Shown here piece after piece: positions 1 through 12,100 of a DNA stretch of 64,000 nt. The stretch is from Macropodus opercularis. Taxonomy: Eukaryota > Chordata > Actinopteri > Anabantiformes > Osphronemidae. The stretch covers positions 12,591,501 through 12,655,500 of the forward strand of contig CM061090.1 of the NCBI GenBank assembly GCA_030770545.1, in the 5' to 3' direction. Under the pieces are notes generated by a model. The model worked only from the letters and a program-made list of their open reading frames with translations, did no database searches and was not told the DNA's origin. Both the position numbers and the translations under genes were made by a program. Every line of letters begins with the position of its first letter. Position 1 is the first letter of the stretch.

Positions 1-259
1 AGTTAGAGGTCACCACTTTAATGTGCATCTAAACACGCACTGTAGGTGTGTATGGGATTAGAGCTGCAGACTAACAGAGCAGAGAAAAGTTCAAAGTCCT
101 GGAAGAGCCGGCGGTTAAGTGAACCTGGACATTGATTCAGAGCTTTTACTGTTGCTTTGTAGACAGAATAATGAACCACACCATCACATGGTGGTGATGG
201 TACATAAACATCCATATCTGGATAGATGGATGGAAAAAAAACAAAAACACAGTACTCAC

Positions 260-3200
260 CATGTTGTTCCTCTGTATGTCCAGCGAACAGTATCCTGTGG
301 AAAGCAAAAAAATAATAAAATAAATAAAAGGCCTCAAGTTAAATGGACCCAAAACCAAAAAAAGAAAAAAAAAAGCCATTGTTCACTACTGACCGAGCAG
401 ATAGACTTTTTATAGCATGGGTAATTCTGGTTTTACACACCCTGATAGGAAGCGGTATGCAAACACTGATCTGGACAAATATCACAGTATGTGCAGAAAC
501 AACTTTAGCCTGGTAGCAGGAACAGAGCACACAGAATATTCAGTTGGCTCCCACTTCAGATCGATTTCATTTTTCCTTTGTTAAGTTGCCATCTATTACA
601 TCTTGTTAATAATTTCTTTGTCTTTACATTAGCAAGTATGGCTGAGCACAAGGTGGGGCCGATGGCCGGTGCCAGTTTCTCATGCGGACTAGTGGCTCTA
701 CTGTACATCATGGAATGCAGTGAGGGAAGCATGAACGAGTCTCATTTACAGAAGGCAAATAGACGAAGCAAAACATTTCTGAATTCAAGTGACCTTATGC
801 CATAACACTTGGAGCATTTTATTTAAAAACCCAGAATAACAACTTGCTCTGATCAGTATTTTCAGGACAAACAGCAGCTGTGAGTTTCAGAACTGCCCAG
901 CTGCTCAGTAACTCACCAGCTTGTTGGGGTAATGCAACAGAACCGGCTGGACTGGGACTCCAGCAAGGAAGGCACCTGATGACAGAGGGGTGGAAAACAC
1001 TGAATGAAGGGTTGGCGCGCTACGAATCCATTTCTGTGCAGTGGCTGCACCCATTCCTTCTCATGCCACTCATTCCATTTCTACATCAGGACAAACCAGG
1101 TGGGACGAGTTTCTCCGTGTGGGGTAATGCGGTAGATAACTGCAGATACTCACCTGGCTTAAACTTTATGAGCGAGCTGCCATTAGTCGTCGTTCCCTCA
1201 GGAAACATCAGCATCTAGTCACAAAAGCACGAGTTAGGAATGGACACAGACATTGCACAGTTGTTGCTTTTACTAGAGACAGTGTCATAAACCTATACAA
1301 ACTAACATTTCCTTATCTACCATCAATAAACAAATGCAAACAGAATTCAGGAAACCAATACAGAATCTCACCTGAGGCCAGTAGCCATTGGACGTCAGCC
1401 TTTCAGTGAGTTGAGACACCGCTTTTTTCCTGGACTCTGGGTCCTTCCTGCTCACCAGCACGGACTGGTTGAAATCAAGCAGTGCTGCAATGCAATCAAA
1501 AAATTTTTATATATATATAAATAAATATAACGGAGATGAATATCACTGGAGCAAGGAAGGAAAACAAGGCCAGTACAGGAAGTACCAGAACAGGTGGAGC
1601 AAATGAGCTGCCAAAAGACAGAGTCTCTTGTTGATGTTTGAGCGTCCTTACATGCTTTTATTTTGCTCTCAACCAGTCTATCCCAAATATTATTTTCAGC
1701 CGCTCTAATAGGATTCAAACGCTTGGCAAAGTTTGCCTCCATGGACACATTGTGTTGAGCCTTCAAATTAAGCAGAAAAGTGTTTACTTCAGCAGACATT
1801 CCAGGCAAATTATAACCTGCCTAGTTACCAGCAGCAGCGACAAACATGACGTCATCCTGCCTGGAGCGGGAAATGCTGCATTTTTTCGGCAGCGTAAACA
1901 ATTCTAGCTCAGTACGAGTTTCAATTTTCATCTGCTGTATCCTCGTCAAGTGGCCAGTACAACTTGGACATGTACAGTATGCAAAACCTTGATGTTTCTT
2001 CTTATCTCTCACCTCCAATGACTGGCAGGTTGGCGTTCTCTGACCGTGACACCACAGTTGGCAGCTGGGTTGGATTTAGTATGAGCATGTCCAGAAAGCT
2101 ACTGTGCGGCGCAACCACCAGCACCGGTGCCTCCTTCAGACTGGCTCTGCGACCTTTGACCTTCACCCACAGGAAGCCCAGTGAGAAGAAGACCGCACGG
2201 CTCAGCAGCCAGATGATTGGGTGGAAGAACCAACTCCTCCAACCCTGGATGGGCCGAGCGCGCTCCCCCTTAGACAGACCGACCATTCGCAGCGGGGCGA
2301 TGAGCCACATGAGGAGGAAGCATAAGGCAGCGAGGAGGACGCGCAGCGGAACAAGCACGCTGCCCAGGATGAGGCCCTGAGGAGCAACGAGAGTCAACGT
2401 CAATCACGTAGGTCTGAAACCAGAAACGTGGTGGTTTAGACATTTGTCTAAATAGATAAAGCTGCATTGTTTTCCCATTTTTAAAGACTACACAATTTTT
2501 GTTCTACAAAATCTTTAGAATAAGCCATTCAAGGCATTAAAATTTGCTCTTTGATATTACAAAATGTTTGCCAACATAGCAACAGACACATTTCCATTTT
2601 GGCTGGATGCCTTTTCTTAACGCTGGTACGTTTCACTACAGCAAAGAACCTCAACGTCATCTCACGGTCATGGCTTGACTCATTTTCTCCATCCCTTCTA
2701 ATGCGTCTGTCACAATTACACAACCTGTAGCGATGTCGTAATCGTCAGTCATGACCATATACGAGAAGATAATTTATGACTCACCTGTTTTGCTTAAGCA
2801 CCACAACCTGTAGGAACTGTTAAAGACTCTTTGTTGGCTTGCTTGCATCAATAAAAGCCAAGCTGCAACCAACTAACTGTTCACCAGATATTTAGCTTAT
2901 TAACGTTCTACAGGCACCAAGAGCTTTAAGGTTTCTTAGATCCCAACACACACACACACTACTTAATCTCTTTTTCAATTTTTTTTCCCCCATGTTAGAA
3001 AAGACCAAACCTATACCAGGTACAGGTCTCACACGCAAGGTTGGATTTATTTCTGTCTATGATAAAAGCAAACAGAACCTAACTGAAGACATTTTCTAAC
3101 GAACTACAGTCAGCAATTTATTGAAGCAAAGCAAATGTTGGATTCTTGGGATGAGCAGGGCTCGTCACTCAATAAGCTCACCTGCTGCCTGATTGGCTTC

Positions 3201-3401
3201 AGGTGGAGCAGTGCGTGGGAAAGAAAGAAGAAGAAGAAAGAAGAAGAAAGCTTGGCCTGCTTCCCTGAGGACCGCTCACATTTAGACCAGACTTGAGCTA
3301 CAATAGTGAAATGATGACATTACCCTGATCCTCTGCGCCCGGGTCAGCTTCAGCTGATGAATGAACGGATGTGTTGCTGGGTGACAGTCCTGTCTCTCCA
3401 T
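260..3401 (-). CDS. lpcat4: Lysophospholipid acyltransferase LPCAT4-type, 5' part (3' end off window)
   Basis: ER-membrane acyltransferase that reacylates lysophospholipids in phospholipid remodelling. Coding exons (5' to 3'): 3324-3401, 2013-2376, 1372-1484, 1154-1214, 917-975, 260-294; phases join cleanly and the last visible exon ends in mid-codon, so the gene runs past position 1. The start is the ATG at 3401, opening a 26-codon exon with the family motif HPFIHQLKLTRAQR. A hydrophobic stretch (about residues 28-52) is followed by HX4D motif I (HSSFLD, His117/Asp122). LPTVVSRSEN, the FNQSVLVSR block and motif III FPEGT (189-193) follow. LPTVVSRSEN and PVIG point to LPCAT4 rather than LPCAT1/2. 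The EF-hand-like C-terminal part is not in the window. Next to emc4, as on human 15q14. Confidence 0.9.
1652..1799 (-). other. Orphan exon-like ORF in lpcat4 intron 2 (alternative first exon or separate gene)
   Basis: A 49-codon ORF opens at the ATG at 1799 and runs to a good donor (AT/GTAAGG) at 1651/1652. The predicted peptide is helical and charged, with motifs such as AENNIWDRLVESKIKA; I do not recognise it. A perfect CRE (TGACGTCA, 1847-1854) lies about 50 bp upstream. It ends in phase 1, the same as lpcat4 exon 2, so it could splice in frame to lpcat4 exon 3 (1372-1484). The product would lack the N-terminal hydrophobic segment and the HX4D histidine. It could equally be the first exon of an unrelated nested gene. 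Confidence 0.35.
1847..1854. promoter_or_regulatory. Perfect CRE palindrome TGACGTCA
   Basis: Eight-base CREB/ATF consensus in lpcat4 intron 2, about 50 bp upstream of the ATG of the orphan ORF on the minus strand. Function is inferred from the motif only. Confidence 0.4.
3220..3250. repeat. GAA/GAAA-rich microsatellite
   Basis: Purine tract of repeated AAG/AAAG units in lpcat4 intron 1. Confidence 0.8.
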
Positions 3402-3725
3402 GACGGCACTGAGAGCCCGAAAGCCTGAGTAACCACACAAAAACGTTTTAAAAGTCTTTAAAACTCAGGAGTCTAGCGGGTCCTTAATCCTAAAAGTGCC
3501 TCGCTGTCATATTTAAAAACACAACGTTGTTTAAACTAAACAGAAACGCGTCTAAAATGCGCAGGCTGTGCGCTATAAACAAATCCAGCAAAACAAACAC
3601 TGACGAGCCTGCGTTAAAACAGGTTCTACGGCGTCTCCCTCCACATGGCGAGACGCGCAGGTCGCTGCCTTCTTGTAGCCGCTCTTCACCTGCCCCGCCC
3701 CCTCTACGAGTAGCCCCGCCCACCG
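3402..3725 (-). promoter_or_regulatory. lpcat4 promoter / 5' UTR with GC boxes
   Basis: Upstream of the lpcat4 ATG the sequence becomes CpG-rich and holds two Sp1-type GC boxes (CCCCGCCC near 3692-3701 and 3713-3722). No TATA box was seen. The transcription start is not determined. Confidence 0.45.
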
Positions 3726-5116
3726 AAGGTGAGTCTGGTTAAACCGGTACCTGAAACCCACCTACCCCAACCCACACCCGGCCACAAAAGACAGAAAAAT
3801 ATAAAACATTCAAACATGACAGAAGTCAAGGTTTTGTTTTTTTTTTTAAATAAGGGACAAAAAATATACAATTCAAGAAGCCTATTCTTAAAAAAGTCAT
3901 TGTCAGTGACACATTTCGATGAACTGGCCATGTGTTGTTATATTCAGTGTGGTATTGGATACCACTGAGCAGTGAGGCAGTTTAAATGTCCCAACAGTAA
4001 TTTTCCCAAAATTCAACTGAGCACTTCACACTTTAGTTCACTGGATGTAATCATTTGTTTTGGGGAGTTGACCAACTACTTACCCCAATCTGGTAAAAGC
4101 TGTTCTGTTACTTCCCTCTCAGGTTTAACCTCTGCCCTGTCTGCTATTGTTTTATTTATATAGGGTGTTGCTGCTGATACCAGGACCAGTCTCCACACAC
4201 CCACAAAGGAGTGTATGCACAAGAATGTAAGAAAGGAATAGTTGGATGGAGGCACGGTTTGCACCATCAATTTGTGAAAAATAAGACTTTTATTGACCAA
4301 ATAGTAATACATGAAATATCATGACTGCGTTTTATCAATTTTTTTAGTTGTTGTTTGTTTATATTTGTGAGCGTCTTGAAGATCAGGTTCAAGCTGCCAG
4401 CGTAATTCTGAAGAATCGCAATCTTCAAACCGTTTCCAAAGCAGGATAAAGAAATTTATTTTTCATCACTCACATTTAGACACAACATCTGACTTCAGGA
4501 TTTATTCCATAAAACATTTTCATAAAGCAAATCGGTATAAATTAAACAGGCCTATATGTTACACAGGTTAGTAAGTGTTGCTGCTTAGCATGCTGAAATC
4601 CTGCAAAACTAAAGAAACCATTACAAACCACAAACCAAAAGAAAATGAAGAATGAAAACGAACTGTTGCTCTTTATTGTTTCGTCTGACTCTATAAGACA
4701 GCACAGTTTAAGAAACTTACAACTATGCGACTTTATAGGCCTTAAACATATTAATGATGTCTGCCCCCACAAAACTATATTACATTATTATGTAGAATAG
4801 CTTCATAAATAATCTCCTATAGGGAGTCTTTACATGTGTGATACATTTCAGTACGGTAGTTTGACAGCAGTCAACAGGACGACCTGATGGCTTTAATATC
4901 TTTACTGTAACATTAAATGAATGGGGAGTAGCAGAAGTGAAGCAGGGACAACAAAAGCTGCACTGCACAACCTGCTGCTGATTTATCACCGCATGTGGGG
5001 TTATTGTGGAGGCTAAATCTAAATTCTAGACTGCTGGTTGCATGGCACTGCTAGAGAATGAACAAAATATAACATCTGTGAATATCTGGATTCTTTCTCA
5101 GCGAGCTCCGCCATCT
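3726..5116. other. Intergenic region between lpcat4 and emc4, including emc4 3' UTR
   Basis: AT-rich sequence without a credible coding exon. The part above about 4670 is probably emc4 3' UTR; the remainder is spacer and distal lpcat4 promoter. Confidence 0.5.
4672..4677 (-). terminator. Candidate poly(A) signal of emc4
   Basis: AATAAA on the minus strand, about 440 bp past the emc4 stop codon. Chosen as a clean canonical hexamer; there is no transcript evidence. Confidence 0.4.
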
Positions 5117-7064
5117 TCACAACACCATTCCACCACCCATGATTTCCAGCCTCTGTTGAGGAGACAAGAGACACGTCATTAGATCTATGCAACAGAAACC
5201 TTTGTGTTTAGGGCCACAGCAAGTTACAATAGGTTTAAATTGAATCACTGTGTGTATTTTTAAGCCATTATCTAGTAACTATATTGATTGTAATTCTGGC
5301 ACAGTCCCTCTCCACTTGACTGACAATTGCTTCTTTTAAAGAAGTTGTAAAATAGTCTGACAATGTGTGTTTTACATTGTTTTAACAACTCAATTAGCAG
5401 TAGCATTGAATGAAATATTTAACCCCTGCCTTTCCGAGGCAAGTGGGCTGTGGCTGCCACGTTCCATGCCTCAGCCTGAGTTTGGTGATGCTATAGCATA
5501 TAGCATTAACAAAGAATGAAAGCCTCTCTAGAAAGAGCATCTTGCCTGGACTGATGTAGAAGTATGGTGGCCACGTGGAAGGGAACCTGCTCTCTTTATG
5601 AGCAAAAAGGGCTCATTCTAAACTAAAGTGAAGTGGCTCCTACATCAGGTGATTACACATTACATATCATATTTCTGCAAATTAATTTTGGATACATTTC
5701 AAAACACACATTCATCATAATGATGTTATGGTTCAGGACTACCAAAAATAATTTAATATCCAAGTACAACGCACTATATTTGCCCTCTACTGGCCATAAA
5801 GAGTACAGCATAGAACGCTAACCTGGATTTATGACGGCCACAGACAAAATATCCATAACTAAACGTTTGAGTATTTGAGAAAAAGAAGTTCACATCAACA
5901 GTGACGCACTGTGTTTTTGACAAATGACAATAACTTCACATTTGGCTAAACAGTGAGTGTGATACACCTTTGAGCTTGTCTTATGCAAAACTTTCCAGGG
6001 CTCATTTGCCTCACTGACAGTCAACATGATTAAATTGTTTAACACAGCCAAACATCTTCAACAGTAGCCATAACAAAAAGAGCTCAAAGTTTTTGCTATC
6101 AAATTCACGGTATTGTTTACCTGAGGTGGTTCTATGAAGGCCAACCAATCTGACGAGTGTGTTGGGAGCAGTCCCATTGACTGACACTTGTAGATGGCCA
6201 ACGCTGAGCCCAGGAGGTTACCAATCAGGTAGACGAGGCCCTGAAGCCACTGCTGACTGGAGCTCTCCAACAGCTTGAAGGCTAAGACACAAAACGACAT
6301 AAGTAAGTACGAAGACACCCAGATGTGAGATGTTTCTATTATCTACAGCTGGGGTGTTGCTGACTGGGATCCGGAAGTGACCTGAACACTGGACACTTAC
6401 TGGCAGACATGGACATGAGCGCCTGTATGGGCCTCCAGGCCATCATGCAGACCATCATGATGGGGAAGATGGAGATGGTGTTGCCCGACATGTACATGAT
6501 GAACAGGTTCATGGGGATCTGCTTTAAGGGTCCTAGGGCCACATCCCAGCAGCGCTGAAACATGATAAGCAGGAAATCTGAGTGGTGATCACACATTTAT
6601 GTTCTATTACACCCCGTTTAGCATCATAAATGAATAGTGTTGTTAGATTTTCAAATCGCACTTTATCCCATTTAACTTTGAATATGTCAGACAGTTGTTT
6701 CCATGCAGAGGACTTTTGTGGTAATGTTTTGGATATTATTCATTATTTGTTCTTTTGTGTGTTGTTTGTTTGTTACCTATAAAATTGTCATATTTTTGGA
6801 TTATCAATCCAAACATAGCTTAACCTGACAAACTATATAAAGATATAAAATGCTACACGTTCAGCTACACTGGCTCAACACAGCAACAATGCGAGTACAT
6901 ATGACTGACATTATAAGGGCTGTCCTCACCTTCTCCACCAGGTTCTTGTCTGTCTCCTGGATACTGGTGTCAGGAACAGGTTTCTCAGAGTAGCCGATGG
7001 GGTAAACAACATCTCCCTGACCGCCCTGCCTGTCGCCACGACTTCTGCAGCGCGTGCGCACACG

Positions 7065-7136
<72 letters not shown>

Positions 7137-7572
7137 TAGACTGACTTTATCTCTGACTTCATTCATTCCTATTTTCCTCAATCTGTCTTTTACACGTAAA
7201 TCTATTGAGGAATATATTATTTTTATTGGTCTAACTTTGACGTTACTATTTGTTTATGATATTAGAAACAAGAAGGAAATGCAAGGAGAGAACAATGGGT
7301 CTGAACACACAGAGACTCTGGTACCTCAGCCAGAATCTAACAAAAATGTTGTGATTGCTGCTTGTATTACAGCCTTACGATCAGAGAGGTTTACACAAAT
7401 GCTCCCGTTTTCCAGACAGCTGATTAAGGAGTGTTAGCGTTCGCCTTGACTCCGTTGCGTACCTGGTGCTGCCCATGCTCAGCTCCAGAGCCCACTTCAT
7501 CCTCCGGGCCCCGCTGCCTCCTCTGGTCGACAGAGCCCCCCCTCCTCCTCCTTGTCCCCCTGGAGATGCCAT
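5117..7572 (-). CDS. emc4: ER membrane protein complex subunit 4
   Basis: EMC4 (TMEM85) is a core subunit of the ER membrane complex, which inserts tail-anchored and multipass proteins. Exons: 7463-7572, 6930-7044, 6401-6554, 6121-6281, 5117-5152; all phases agree and give 191 aa (human about 183). Diagnostic stretches match the family closely: RRMKWALELS, VYPIGYSEKPVPDTSIQETD, CWDVALGPLKQIPMNLFIMY, ISIFPIMMVCMMAWRPIQAL, LQGLVYLIGNLLG and YKCQSMGLLPTHSSDWLAF. Two or three hydrophobic segments fall in exons 3-4, and the last exon encodes only a 11-residue tail ending GGGMVL. The N-terminus has a glycine run, GGQGGGGGALS. Intron 1 carries a long CA repeat. Neighbour of lpcat4, as in human. Confidence 0.96.
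7058..7134. repeat. CA dinucleotide microsatellite
   Basis: About 75 bp of (CA)n with a CG-interrupted left end, in emc4 intron 1, starting 14 bp outside the exon 2 acceptor. The long ORFs across it are low-complexity artefacts. Confidence 0.97.
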
Positions 7573-9105
7573 GGCAACTGACTGCACTGCTGGGTCACAG
7601 AGACAGAAGGACCTGCAGGGATGAAAACACACAGATTAATGGCCTCTCCATTGTTTATTACTCCACCATATGCACCTACGAACGTGCTTTATTGAACTCC
7701 TGCGTTATTTTTGACGACTTTCCACTTGACTCATTGACTTTGTGTTAAGTATACATTTTAGCCTTAATAAAGTTTTATAGTGTGGTTTTGAGAGTAACGG
7801 CAGACTATTCGGTCGTATTTGTACGTTTGCAATCCGCTGACAGCGGCTGTTTTCTACCCGCTTCTCCCTATTTACCGCATCTGTGCCGTTATCAAGGCGA
7901 ACGAACCGCGACCTGTTGTACAACGTAAACGCCAGTGAACTGCTTCGCCCGGTTTCATCCAGAGTCAGCTTAATAATTTATTCAGAAACACGGAGAACAG
8001 CAGGGTGTTAGCTACCATCACTTGGCGCCGCTGTTAGCGCTCCAAACACATCACATGTGTAGAAGTAATGACTCATGGGACGTTAAACATCAAGCTCACC
8101 TTATAGGCACATCCAAAGCACCGCTGTCGCTCTACTTTAAAGCTTTCTTTGTGAAAAATCGACAATTTCCTTACGGCGTCCAGACAAGTCGACACCTCGT
8201 CACGGCCCACAATGATGACGCACTCTCTTAGCGACAGCACATGCGCCACGCGCGCCCTCTAGCGCTGCTGCAGGAGAAATACTCCCGTTGCCTTATTTAA
8301 CAAGTAAGTTGACCAACACATTATATAATTCCTAGTGATAATTAGATGCACAATAAACTATAGCTGATCGTCAGCAAAAGAAACCCAGATAAACGAACTA
8401 GAAGAATAACAGTTTTATTATGTAGGACACTGTCCTTATTATTTGCAACTGGATCATATTTAATAACCCAATTGCAACACACATTCCAACATCTGGGCAC
8501 CGTTAGTCTAAGGTGATGCTGTTACATACACGCACACACATACTGACATGTAAATGAAACAGTGCAAACTGAATTGTACATATTGCGTATGTTACACAGT
8601 GGTTCTGTCCAGAGTCAGAACATTATTAGGCCACAGGTGTAAAGATCAGTACGACCCACTTCAGACTACCCTACCAGGAAGTTGTACAAAGCTAATTAAT
8701 AATAACGACATATTGCTTGGTCATTAGGCACTTTTGATGGTGTGTGTTGGTTATGTCAATATTTCTGGTTGTCACAATTTATTTACACATAGTGAGGTTT
8801 TGTTCAGACCTTTCAAGGCAGCTAGTAGAAAAATAATGACATTCCTCATTTTCTTAGAAGAGAGTTTGGGGGATGATGCAAATACCTCAAGAGTGGATCT
8901 TTATATTTTAAACCTGGATATAATGAGGGGAAGAGTCAGGGCTTTCATATTCTACTGGAATATTTAGACAAACTGGCCAAGCTGAAAACAAGGCCATTTT
9001 TAACACACTATAAAAATGCAATATTCTGAAAGTGCACGTGTTTAATCTGACACTGGTGTAGTAACAACCTGAGGTTGACAAATACGGCCCGTGAGAGTCT
9101 CTCCA
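7573..9105. promoter_or_regulatory. emc4 promoter / 5' UTR and cyldl 3' UTR
   Basis: The GC-richer part (about 7800-8280) is the likely emc4 promoter; no TATA box is evident. A CTCF-like core (GCGCCCTCTAGCG, about 8252-8264) lies at 8.25 kb. The segment from about 8410 to 9105 is AT-rich and best explained as cyldl 3' UTR. No further coding exon was seen. Confidence 0.45.
8414..8419 (-). terminator. Candidate poly(A) signal of cyldl
   Basis: Minus-strand AATAAA about 690 bp beyond the cyldl stop codon. Confidence 0.4.
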
Positions 9106-12100
9106 TCACTTGTACAAGCTGAGCTCAGGGCTGTGGTACAGACACATGTAGGAGTCACACAGCAGGCGGCGGGGGGACTCCCGTAAAGACGTGGGGTCTA
9201 CTCTGCTCAGCTCCTCCTCTGACAGGCTGAGGTAACGGCCCACCTCAGGACACGCCTTCACCTGGGGGATGTTGAAGCCATTTTCGCCACCTGGATGACG
9301 GCACACAGACAGATTGGATGTTTTCCCTTGTTGTTTGTGACTGTTGATTAGTGCAAGTGTTTCCTAGAATACTGAGATGTGTCCAAGTCAAGATGTCTCA
9401 CCCTCCCGGTCTGCCATGCTGTCAAAGAACAGCCAGTCAGTGGGAAGTGGCCCGTGCTTGACAAAGCTCACGTAATGGCTAGTCTCAATGCATGTCACAG
9501 CAAACAGAGACATTCTCTGGCGTGCGCAGTGTAGCGGGGTGGTCCACGGTCCCCCAGGTACACCAATGTTTACAGGGCTGTGGGATGTGCGCTTCTTGTG
9601 ACTGTGCACCTGGTTACAACAGTAGACTAATAGGGTTAATATGTAGAGCAGGCAAAGTCACACATAACAATAATAATCATCACCATTTAAACCTGCATTT
9701 ATCTACAGTCTTTGGATTTTTCCAAGGCTACAAAATAGCCTCAGGTCAAAGTGGAAGTTGAAGTGGTTACCTGTGTGTTGCAGGTGTTGCAGTACTGTTT
9801 GAGATGACCAGGGGTAATGTCTAGATCTTCGTAACACTGCAGACACTCCCACTCAGCCACAGCTTGACAGATGCTGCACTGTCTTAAAGCTAAAAAGGCA
9901 AACAAACACAAAATTACACAAAGATTTTCTTTTCCATGTTGTGTTTACTATGTTTGCCAGACATACATATATTTTAAAAAATCACATAATCACAATCACA
10001 TGTCAGGACTAAACTAAAATGCTTTTCAAAGACTAATGATGCTTCTAAATTGTTCTTACTGTCGTCCACCAGGTCTGTGATGTCCAGGCTGAGGGTTGGC
10101 AAGATGGCATCAAACATTTTGAAGTCCTTCCCAAACCTGGGCATGAGTAGCAGGAGGCAGGACGGAGCCTGGAGGAGGGGTCACTTAACGTCATTAACCA
10201 TTGTAGGTTTTCAGTTGACTCAAATAGCAAGCATATAGTTAATGATTCATTTAAATAACAGCTTGTTCCAAAACAAACTCCTTTCGCTTACCTCAACAAA
10301 CTTAAGGCCAGCGTGGAGGAACGAGGACTCCAGCAGGGCCTGGACGCTGGCAACCCTCATCTTATTGGGCGCTGATGAGAAGACGGGAATGGGGGAGTCG
10401 ACAGGCGAGTGGGGTACGGGTGAGGACTCCGAGGGAGGAAGCGTAGGTGGGAAGAGCTGATAGAGGTGACACTCCTGAGGTTTTTGGGTCATCGATCTGG
10501 AAAGGAGAAAAACAACAAGATAAGTTTTCCATGATAAAACTTTCACTTTATAATAACATGGTTGCAAATCACATCAAATATCAATGATAGCAGTTCACAA
10601 GATGAAAGACTAAAACACTATGAACAAAAAGAAAGACTGCAAATGTCATCTTGGGTTTATTACCTCATCGCATCAGAATTCAGGAATGCTGACGAAAGGT
10701 CAACCACATTTAACTCTCGGGCAGAATTGTAACAACTAGTCATGCTAAGCAAGATCAACTAAGGCTCTTACCTGCACTGTTACAGGTAAGAGCCTTGTGT
10801 GAAGTGCAGCATGACCACGCTTAAATGTAAATACATGTAAAATTAATTTTAAAAGGTGGCTGTGAGGTGACCTGATCTTTAGGAGTGGCTCGACTCGCAG
10901 CAGCTGGAAAAGCTTGTTGAGGAACTCTTCAGGATCTGACAGAGAGAAGAGCAGCATGACAACATTCCTCCGTCAATCACACTAGAACGGTGGCGACGAC
11001 AACCCAGGGACATGAAGACTTTCACACACTTGCCTTTTTCCTGGTTGGTGAAGCCGGTGTCACTGTTCGCAGCCTGCAGTAGTCGTCTTAAGGCCATAGT
11101 CTTACTGGCACACACGTAGCCAAACCTTACGAACACATTTCATTAATATCTCAATGGTATTTTAATAGGCACAACATTTACAGTTTATATCTGAGGCTGA
11201 AAAATCAGAACTACAGACACTATTTTTAACACTTAAAATATCGCATGAATGTTTTCATAATTCAATAAATACTTCAATTCAGCATATTTCATATATTCCA
11301 GGTGTGACGTTTCCCCATCTAAGCAGCAGTTTTAGTTCCAAATCTAGTAGGATTTTAGCACAAGGACTAGTGGTAGTACAAACATTAGCGTCTAAAACAA
11401 ATCCCTGCCTGCGAATGTTCTAGGCCTAGTCAGTGATGAATAAGGTGCAGACCCACCAAAACACACATTTACAGACCTTCGCAGTGGGTTGACTATCTCA
11501 CAACGCAGCAGATCCTGAGCCTCATTGGAGTTTTGGTCAATTTTAGGTTCCGAGGGCCAAAACATAACCCAGTCCGCCGAACTGCAGCAGGAGAACAGGC
11601 TGCAGAGAAAGAGAGAGACCAGTTCAATAAAATAACCAAGGCATATTTTTTTTTAGATGAAAAGTTGTCTCTGAGGGTAGATTTCATGCACAGCCCCAGA
11701 CTTTACCTGAACAGTGTAGCGTCCAAATAGCAGGAGTTGAGATGACCCTGAATGCCTCTCTTCCAGCCGTGGTAGAGCTCTCTGGCCTCGTCCCCATCCA
11801 CAGGAGGTGTGTGTTCCTCCACACGTTCGCTGCCCCACTCTGCAAAGGCTTGGACACAGATGACAGTATAAAGGAGGATACGGACTGAGAGCTCTCTTGA
11901 AACTAAAGCCTCTGGAACACATTTATTTCTTCCTACAGTTGTTCTAAGGCCCAGAAAATTATAACTAAAACTAAAAAGTATTTTGAGACACAGCTGAGAT
12001 AACACTCCTCCACCAATTGTACCTATAGAGTTGCATCGCTCCACTTGGTTGATGGGTGTTTCAGGTGCAGGGAACCTGGAGTCCCTCCTACAGTTGCGCA

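Noticed and set aside
578..805. Plus-strand ORF (AEHKVGPMAGASFSCG...) after an acceptor-like site
   Set aside because: No matching donor and no recognised family; lies inside an lpcat4 intron.
7054..7437. Plus-strand ORF with Thr-His repeats, and minus-strand Cys-Val ORFs at the same place
   Set aside because: Translation of the CA microsatellite in emc4 intron 1.
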